This document shows positions 5,365 to 7,237 of a DNA stretch of 7,237 nucleotides, piece after piece. Position numbers and translations under genes: made by a program. Origin of the DNA: an uncultured Paenibacillaceae bacterium (GTDB lineage Bacteria; Bacillota; Bacilli; Paenibacillales; CALAME01); NCBI GenBank assembly GCA_937983035.1, contig CALKAN010000388.1:1-7237 (forward strand). Reading direction: 5' to 3'. Position 1 is the stretch's first letter, and the number at the start of each line of letters is the position of its first letter. The notes under the pieces are model-generated. The model ran no database searches and was not told the DNA's origin. It was given only the letters and a program-made list of their open reading frames with translations.

Positions 5365-6297
5365 ATGCATATAAAATTTCCGCAAATGTCCGAAGAGCAG
5401 CGTTTGCGCCGCTTGCAGCTTCCTTCTGGAAAAGTGAACATGGTGCTGGATACGGATGCATTTAATGAAATTGACGATCAATTTGCAATCGCTTACGCCA
5501 TGATGTCAAAATCATCGCTCAACTTGCAGGCGATTTATGCTGCGCCGTTTTATAATTCGTTGTCTGAAGGACCGAAGGACGGCATGGAAAAAAGTTATGA
5601 GGAAGTGATTCGCATATTAGATAAAATGGACGAAAGTGCCGATGGATTCGTGTTTCGCGGCTCGGAAAGCTATTTGCCGGCGTCTGACCAGCCTGTGGAC
5701 AGCCCGGCGGCTCGTGATCTTGTCGCTCGCGCTTTGGCTGCGCCTGACAATGAACCGCTGTATGTCGCAGCCATCGGGGCAGTGACGAATGTGGCTTCAG
5801 CGATCTTAATGGAGCCGAAGATCATTGAGAAGATCGTTGTCGTCTGGCTGGGCGGACATCATTTGAATTGGCCGGACACGAAAGAGTTCAACTTAAAGCA
5901 AGATGTTTATGCTGCCCGAATATTGTTTGACAGCGGGGTGCCGCTTGTGCTCATTCCTTGCATGGGCGTTGCTTCGCATTTGCTGACGACGCTTCCGGAA
6001 ATTGAGCGTTATGTGAAGGGCAAAGGAAAGATTGGAGATTTTCTGGCGCAACGGTATGAAGAATGCAGCAGCGATCATTTTGGATATTCGCGGGTAATTT
6101 GGGACTTGGCTGCGATTGCCTGGCTGATCAATCCGGATTTTGTGCCTGCCCCTCTCATTCACAGTCCAGTGCTGACAGAGGACGTGACTTGGAGTCAAGA
6201 TTCGTCTCGTCATTTCATCCGCTGTGCCCATTTCGTAAAACGCGATGCGATCTTTAAAGATTTTTTCAATAAATTGCGCGACCGAGCAGAGAAATAA
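5365..6297 (+). CDS. Nucleoside hydrolase-family protein (inosine/uridine-preferring type)
   Basis: The 310-residue cytoplasmic protein has the nucleoside hydrolase fold; these enzymes split the N-glycosidic bond of ribonucleosides, giving base and ribose. The N-terminal calcium- and ribose-binding motif is a variant, VLDTDAFNEIDDQFAIAY (27-44), with Asp29, Asp31, Asp37 and Asp38. Further conserved pieces are GAVTN (138-142), EFN followed by Asp180 (174-180), and IWDLAAIAWL (245-254) with metal-ligand Asp247. In classical enzymes the last motif is HDPLA; here the His is Trp246, so catalysis or substrate may differ. Length matches the family. AGGAG (5353-5357) lies 7 nt before the ATG. Ribokinase follows 109 bp downstream on the same strand and would phosphorylate the released ribose. 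The exact nucleoside cannot be read from the sequence, and a related glycosidic substrate is possible. Confidence 0.88.
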   Translation: MHIKFPQMSEEQRLRRLQLPSGKVNMVLDTDAFNEIDDQFAIAYAMMSKSSLNLQAIYAAPFYNSLSEGPKDGMEKSYEEVIRILDKMDESADGFVFRGSESYLPASDQPVDSPAARDLVARALAAPDNEPLYVAAIGAVTNVASAILMEPKIIEKIVVVWLGGHHLNWPDTKEFNLKQDVYAARILFDSGVPLVLIPCMGVASHLLTTLPEIERYVKGKGKIGDFLAQRYEECSSDHFGYSRVIWDLAAIAWLINPDFVPAPLIHSPVLTEDVTWSQDSSRHFIRCAHFVKRDAIFKDFFNKLRDRAEK

Positions 6298-6306
6298 AAT
6301 GGAATC

Positions 6307-6347
6307 CAGTGAGCGGTCATTTACCAAGCGGTAATGAATGCTCACTG
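6307..6347 (+). other. 41-nt imperfect hairpin between nucleoside hydrolase and ribokinase genes
   Basis: The outer arms CAGTGAGC (6307-6314) and GCTCACTG (6340-6347) pair perfectly. Inner arms TCATTTACC (6317-6325) and GGTAATGA (6330-6337) pair with one bulged T, around the loop AAGC. The hairpin begins 9 nt after the hydrolase stop codon. No U-run follows (CAGAACAATA), so it is not a standard terminator. It may protect the upstream message from decay, modulate read-through into ribokinase, or be a protein-binding palindrome. Confidence 0.6.
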
Positions 6348-6406
6348 CAGAACAATATAGAAATGCCGTTTGAATTTGTCATATGAATAGTTGAGGAGGA
6401 AGAAAC

Positions 6407-7237
6407 ATGAGTGCATGCCGCATTGTCGTGATCGGAAGCTTAAATATGGATTTTCTCATATCGGCGGATCGGGTGCCGACAGCGGGAGAAACATTGAAAG
6501 GAACGGATTTTCAATTGATGCCGGGCGGGAAAGGCGCCAATCAAGCGGCAGGTTGTGCGCGCCTGGGAGCAGAGGTGACGTTGATCGGCGCGGTCGGCGC
6601 GGATGCTTTTGGCGATATGCTTCTTGAAAATCTCGCGGAAATTGGGATTGGCATTGAAACGATCGCGCGCATTCCGCATTCGGCAACCGGCACAGCGGCT
6701 GTATTGCGAACTCAGGCGGATAACCGCATCCTCGTCATACCGGGAGCGAATGAACACTGCACGCCGGAATGGGCTGCCCAATGGGAGGAGCGCATTGCAG
6801 CGGCTGATTTACTATTGCTGCAATTGGAAATCCCGTTGGAAACGGTCCGTTGCGGCATCGAACTTGCGCATCGCCACAACGTGCGCGTCGTGGTCAATCC
6901 AGCTCCGGCTGATGACATCCCCGAAGCAGATTTGAAAAAAATTTCAGTGTTCACACCGAATGAAACCGAGTTTGCATATTACACAGGCATGAATCCTGAT
7001 TCAATGACTGATGAGATGCTGGCTGAACGCATGTTGGAGTGGCAGGATCGTTACGGCCACACGTTAATTGTGACTAGAGGCGCCAAAGGCTGCTCATTCA
7101 TCGAGGAAGGTCAATTGCGCACGATTCCTGCTGAAAAAGTCGAAGTCGTGGATACAACAGGCGCAGGCGATGCCTTTAATGCAGGATTATGCACGAGTTT
7201 GGCTTCAGGCTTGCCTCTGGACAAAGCGATCGCCATC
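6407..7237 (+). CDS. rbsK: Ribokinase (PfkB family), 3' end beyond the window
   Basis: Ribokinase phosphorylates D-ribose at O5 with ATP to give ribose 5-phosphate. The 277 residues visible carry the family features in order: IGSLNMD (9-15) for ribose binding, PGGKGANQAA (39-48, PfkB signature 1), QLEIPLETV (139-147), NPAPA (164-168), TPNETE (183-188), TRGAKG (223-228), and DTTGAGDAFNAG (249-260, signature 2) with Asp255 as the catalytic base and the GAGD anion hole. Escherichia coli RbsK has 309 residues, so about 30 C-terminal residues lie outside. The ATG at 6407 has GAGGAGGA (6393-6400) upstream with a 6-nt spacer. It follows the nucleoside hydrolase gene, so its ribose probably comes from nucleosides. 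No ribose transporter or RbsR regulator is in the window, although either could follow. The base composition is notably GC-rich. Confidence 0.95.
   Translation, partial: MSACRIVVIGSLNMDFLISADRVPTAGETLKGTDFQLMPGGKGANQAAGCARLGAEVTLIGAVGADAFGDMLLENLAEIGIGIETIARIPHSATGTAAVLRTQADNRILVIPGANEHCTPEWAAQWEERIAAADLLLLQLEIPLETVRCGIELAHRHNVRVVVNPAPADDIPEADLKKISVFTPNETEFAYYTGMNPDSMTDEMLAERMLEWQDRYGHTLIVTRGAKGCSFIEEGQLRTIPAEKVEVVDTTGAGDAFNAGLCTSLASGLPLDKAIAI

Noticed and set aside
5893..6345. Minus-strand 150-residue frame opposite the nucleoside hydrolase gene.
   Set aside because: It is antisense to well-conserved motifs of the hydrolase and looks like a codon-bias shadow; the same holds for the long frames opposite ribokinase and the symporter.

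Overview
The window looks like chromosomal DNA from a low-to-moderate GC Bacillota, probably Bacillaceae-like. The signs are strong GGAGG-type ribosome binding sites, frequent TTG starts, a MetP/MetS-type neurotransmitter:sodium symporter (NSS) pair, and a nucleoside hydrolase/ribokinase pair. The species cannot be fixed from the sequence. Base composition splits the window. The left part, up to roughly 1940, is clearly AT-rich (14 G+C in the 60 bases at 181-240). The right part is richer in G+C (42 of 60 at 6541-6600, a high extreme). The change falls at the broken end of a gene, which suggests an insertion or deletion junction.

Left block (1 to about 1890): four small minus-strand genes, read 1805 to 120. 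They are a multi-spanning membrane protein, a lipoprotein with two BamE-like half repeats, a three-span membrane protein, and a 43-residue one-span peptide that has its own Shine-Dalgarno sequence. I recognise none by name. The cluster starts beside an operator-like inverted repeat.

Middle block (about 1940 to 3350): on the plus strand, the remnant of an ABC transporter ATPase lacking its first third, including Walker A. It overlaps by 4 bp a six-span ABC-2 permease, which may also have lost residues in its first loop. The exporter is probably non-functional. A GC-rich hairpin closes the convergent gap to the next genes.

Right block: on the minus strand, an NSS symporter of the MetP type (start set at 5024 by its ribosome binding site) is coupled through a TAATG stop/start to a 36-codon MetS-type small subunit. 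Together they would import methionine and/or alanine with sodium. Divergently, on the plus strand, a nucleoside hydrolase-family gene is followed by ribokinase, which runs off the end of the window. The likely route is nucleoside to base plus ribose, then ribose to ribose 5-phosphate. A 41-nt imperfect hairpin lies between those two genes.

I did not find a convincing new system. The least explained parts are the left small-membrane-protein cluster and the decayed ABC transporter at its edge.
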